25,046 bases of DNA, from NCBI RefSeq assembly GCF_014281125.1, contig NZ_JACOEA010000011.1, forward strand, positions 1 through 25,046, read 5' to 3'. The notes under the pieces are model-generated. The model saw nothing but the letters and a program-made list of their open reading frames with translations. It was not told where the DNA came from and made no database searches. The position numbers and the translations under genes were made by a program. This stretch comes from Lawsonibacter celer (GTDB lineage Bacteria; Bacillota; Clostridia; Oscillospirales; Oscillospiraceae). Of the stretch, positions 24,098-25,046 are shown piece after piece. The first letter of the stretch is position 1, and every line of letters begins with the position of its first letter.

Positions 24098-24756
24098 TGG
24101 AAAAGTCTGAGATCAAGGGCTTTATTGCCAAGCGTGTCGCCGCCGAGCTGAAGGACGGCGACGTGGTCAACCTGGGCATCGGCCTGCCCACGATGGTTCC
24201 CGCCTACCTGCCTGAGGGCGTGCACGTCATCCTGCAGTCCGAGAACGGCATTATCGGCACCGGCCCCAAACCCACTGCCGACGAGGCGGAGCCCTTCTAC
24301 AAGACGGACGCCGGCGGATCTCCCGCTCAGGCGGCCAAGGGCGGCTGCTACATTGACTCCGCCACCTCCTTCGCCTTTATCCGCGGCGGCCATGTAAACG
24401 CCACCATTCTGGGCGGTCTGGAAGTGGACGAGGAGGGCTCCCTGTCCAACTGGATCATCCCCGGCAAGAAGATGCCCGGTATGGGCGGCGCCATGGACCT
24501 GCTGGTGGGCGCCAAGACCGTGATCGTGGCCATGGAGCACACCGCCAAGGGCAAGCCCAAGATTCTGAAGAAGTGCACCCTGCCCTACACCGCAGTCCAC
24601 TGCATCACCAAGATCATTACCGAGATGTGCGTCATCGACGTGACCGACAAGGGTCTGGAGCTGGTGGAGATCAACCCCGAGTTCACGGTGGAGCAGGTCC
24701 AGGCCGCCACCGAAGCCACACTGATTGTTTCCCCCAACCTGAAGCCCATGTGCTGA
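24097..24756 (+). CDS. atoA: CoA-transferase subunit B (catalytic)
   Basis: This 219-residue beta subunit carries the active-site glutamate in QSENGIIGTGP (Glu49), which forms the covalent glutamyl-CoA intermediate. VVNLGIGLPTMVP near the N-terminus, the GGHVNATILGGLEVDEEGSL block and GAKTVIVAMEHTAKGKPKIL follow the AtoA/CtfB/ScoB pattern. It starts on the last base of the alpha-subunit stop, so the two are made in step and should form the usual heterotetramer. Like the thiolase it has strong codon bias suggesting high expression. A bidirectional terminator follows, then the convergent dehydratase gene. Confidence 0.92.
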   Translation: MEKSEIKGFIAKRVAAELKDGDVVNLGIGLPTMVPAYLPEGVHVILQSENGIIGTGPKPTADEAEPFYKTDAGGSPAQAAKGGCYIDSATSFAFIRGGHVNATILGGLEVDEEGSLSNWIIPGKKMPGMGGAMDLLVGAKTVIVAMEHTAKGKPKILKKCTLPYTAVHCITKIITEMCVIDVTDKGLELVEINPEFTVEQVQAATEATLIVSPNLKPMC

Positions 24757-24764
24757 ATGCGCGA

Positions 24765-24800
24765 AAAAAGGACCTGCGGCTTACGCCGCAGGTCCTTTTT
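24765..24800. terminator. Bidirectional rho-independent terminator
   Basis: A perfect 16-base-pair stem (24765-24780 with 24785-24800) has loop TTAC, with A-rich and T-rich flanks on the two sides. It ends the plus-strand CoA-transferase genes and can also end the convergent dehydratase gene. Confidence 0.92.
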
Positions 24801-24845
24801 GTTTCATTGACAAGACTATGTACTGTATATTGTTTTCCGCCCCTC

Positions 24846-25046
24846 TTACTCCTTGATATGGGCGAGGGCCTTGGCGAGGGATTTTTTGTGGAGGAGGTTG
24901 CTCTGTCTGGAGATCATGATGCGCTGCGCCTGAGGGGAGCCGGCGCCGTGCATGGACTCGGTGCGGTAGCCCACGGCGGCGGTGCCCAGGGTCAGGTTTT
25001 CGATCAGCCGCAGGATGCGCAGGCGGTTCTCGGTGCTGACCCCGTC
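24846..25046 (-). CDS. abfD: 4-hydroxybutyryl-CoA dehydratase, C-terminal fragment (cut by window edge)
   Basis: Translating the minus strand from the window edge to the TAA at 24846 gives 66 residues that match the C-terminus of 4-hydroxybutyryl-CoA dehydratase: RLIENLTLGTAAVGYRTES, then MHGAGSPQAQRIMISRQ and a Lys-rich helical end. This FAD and iron-sulfur enzyme makes crotonyl-CoA from 4-hydroxybutyryl-CoA in 4-aminobutyrate and succinate fermentation to butyrate. The first codon present is in frame with no stop, so the gene continues beyond the window. The catalytic cluster ligands lie upstream and cannot be checked. A close relative in the 4-hydroxyphenylacetate hydroxylase superfamily is the alternative, but the GAGSPQAQRI motif favours the dehydratase. 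Confidence 0.82.
   Translation of the reverse strand, partial: DGVSTENRLRILRLIENLTLGTAAVGYRTESMHGAGSPQAQRIMISRQSNLLHKKSLAKALAHIKE

Noticed and set aside
1..25046. CRISPR arrays, insertion sequences, prophage genes, tRNA genes
   Set aside because: I looked for regularly spaced repeats, transposase or integrase motifs, terminal repeats and cloverleaf sequences and saw none. No domain search or tRNA program could be run.

Overview
The window looks like chromosomal DNA from a GC-rich, endospore-forming, butyrate-producing clostridium, most like the Oscillospiraceae (Flavonifractor, Intestinimonas or Lawsonibacter type). The reasons are a gerA-type germinant receptor operon, a Spo0A-like response regulator, clostridial butyrate-pathway genes (phosphotransbutyrylase, thiolase, acetoacetate-type CoA-transferase, 4-hydroxybutyryl-CoA dehydratase) and strong Shine-Dalgarno sequences. 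Genus placement is inference. I see no insertion sequence, phage gene, CRISPR array or tRNA.

Layout. 1-310: no gene; two tandem leftward sigma-A promoters that probably serve an rRNA operon lying outside the window, plus a consensus DnaA box. 311-4043 (minus): gerAA-gerAC-gerAB behind a sigma-G-like promoter. 4231-5163 (plus): a solitary phosphotransbutyrylase, separated by a bidirectional terminator from a PMCA/SERCA-type P-type ATPase (5220-7859, minus). 7953-9028 (minus): an XRE regulator overlapping a Spo0A-like response regulator, with inverted repeats upstream. 9184-10455 (minus): a PrsA-like foldase lipoprotein. 10571-18215 (minus), in transcription order: prs, pth, a VanW-family gene, a dltA-like ligase, a dltC-like carrier and mfd. 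18671-21813 (plus): a YtrA-type GntR repressor, an ABC ATPase and a permease with a large soluble tail. 22040-24756 (plus): thiolase, then the two CoA-transferase subunits. 24846-25046 (minus): the last 66 residues of 4-hydroxybutyryl-CoA dehydratase, cut by the window edge.

How they work together. The right end is central to butyrate metabolism: thiolase condenses acetyl-CoA, the CoA-transferase moves CoA among acetoacetate, acetate and butyrate, and 4-hydroxybutyryl-CoA dehydratase feeds crotonyl-CoA from 4-aminobutyrate or succinate. The ger operon, the Spo0A-like gene and the foldase belong to the spore-forming, Gram-positive lifestyle. The middle block is mostly housekeeping (nucleotide precursor, translation rescue, transcription-coupled repair). 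It is interrupted by a VanW/DltA/DltC set that looks like a small D-alanine-activating module without the membrane partners DltB and DltD. That module, the Spo0A paralogue with its XRE partner, and a thiolase with an extra Cys/His-rich loop are the most interesting parts. I found nothing that can be called a proven new system.
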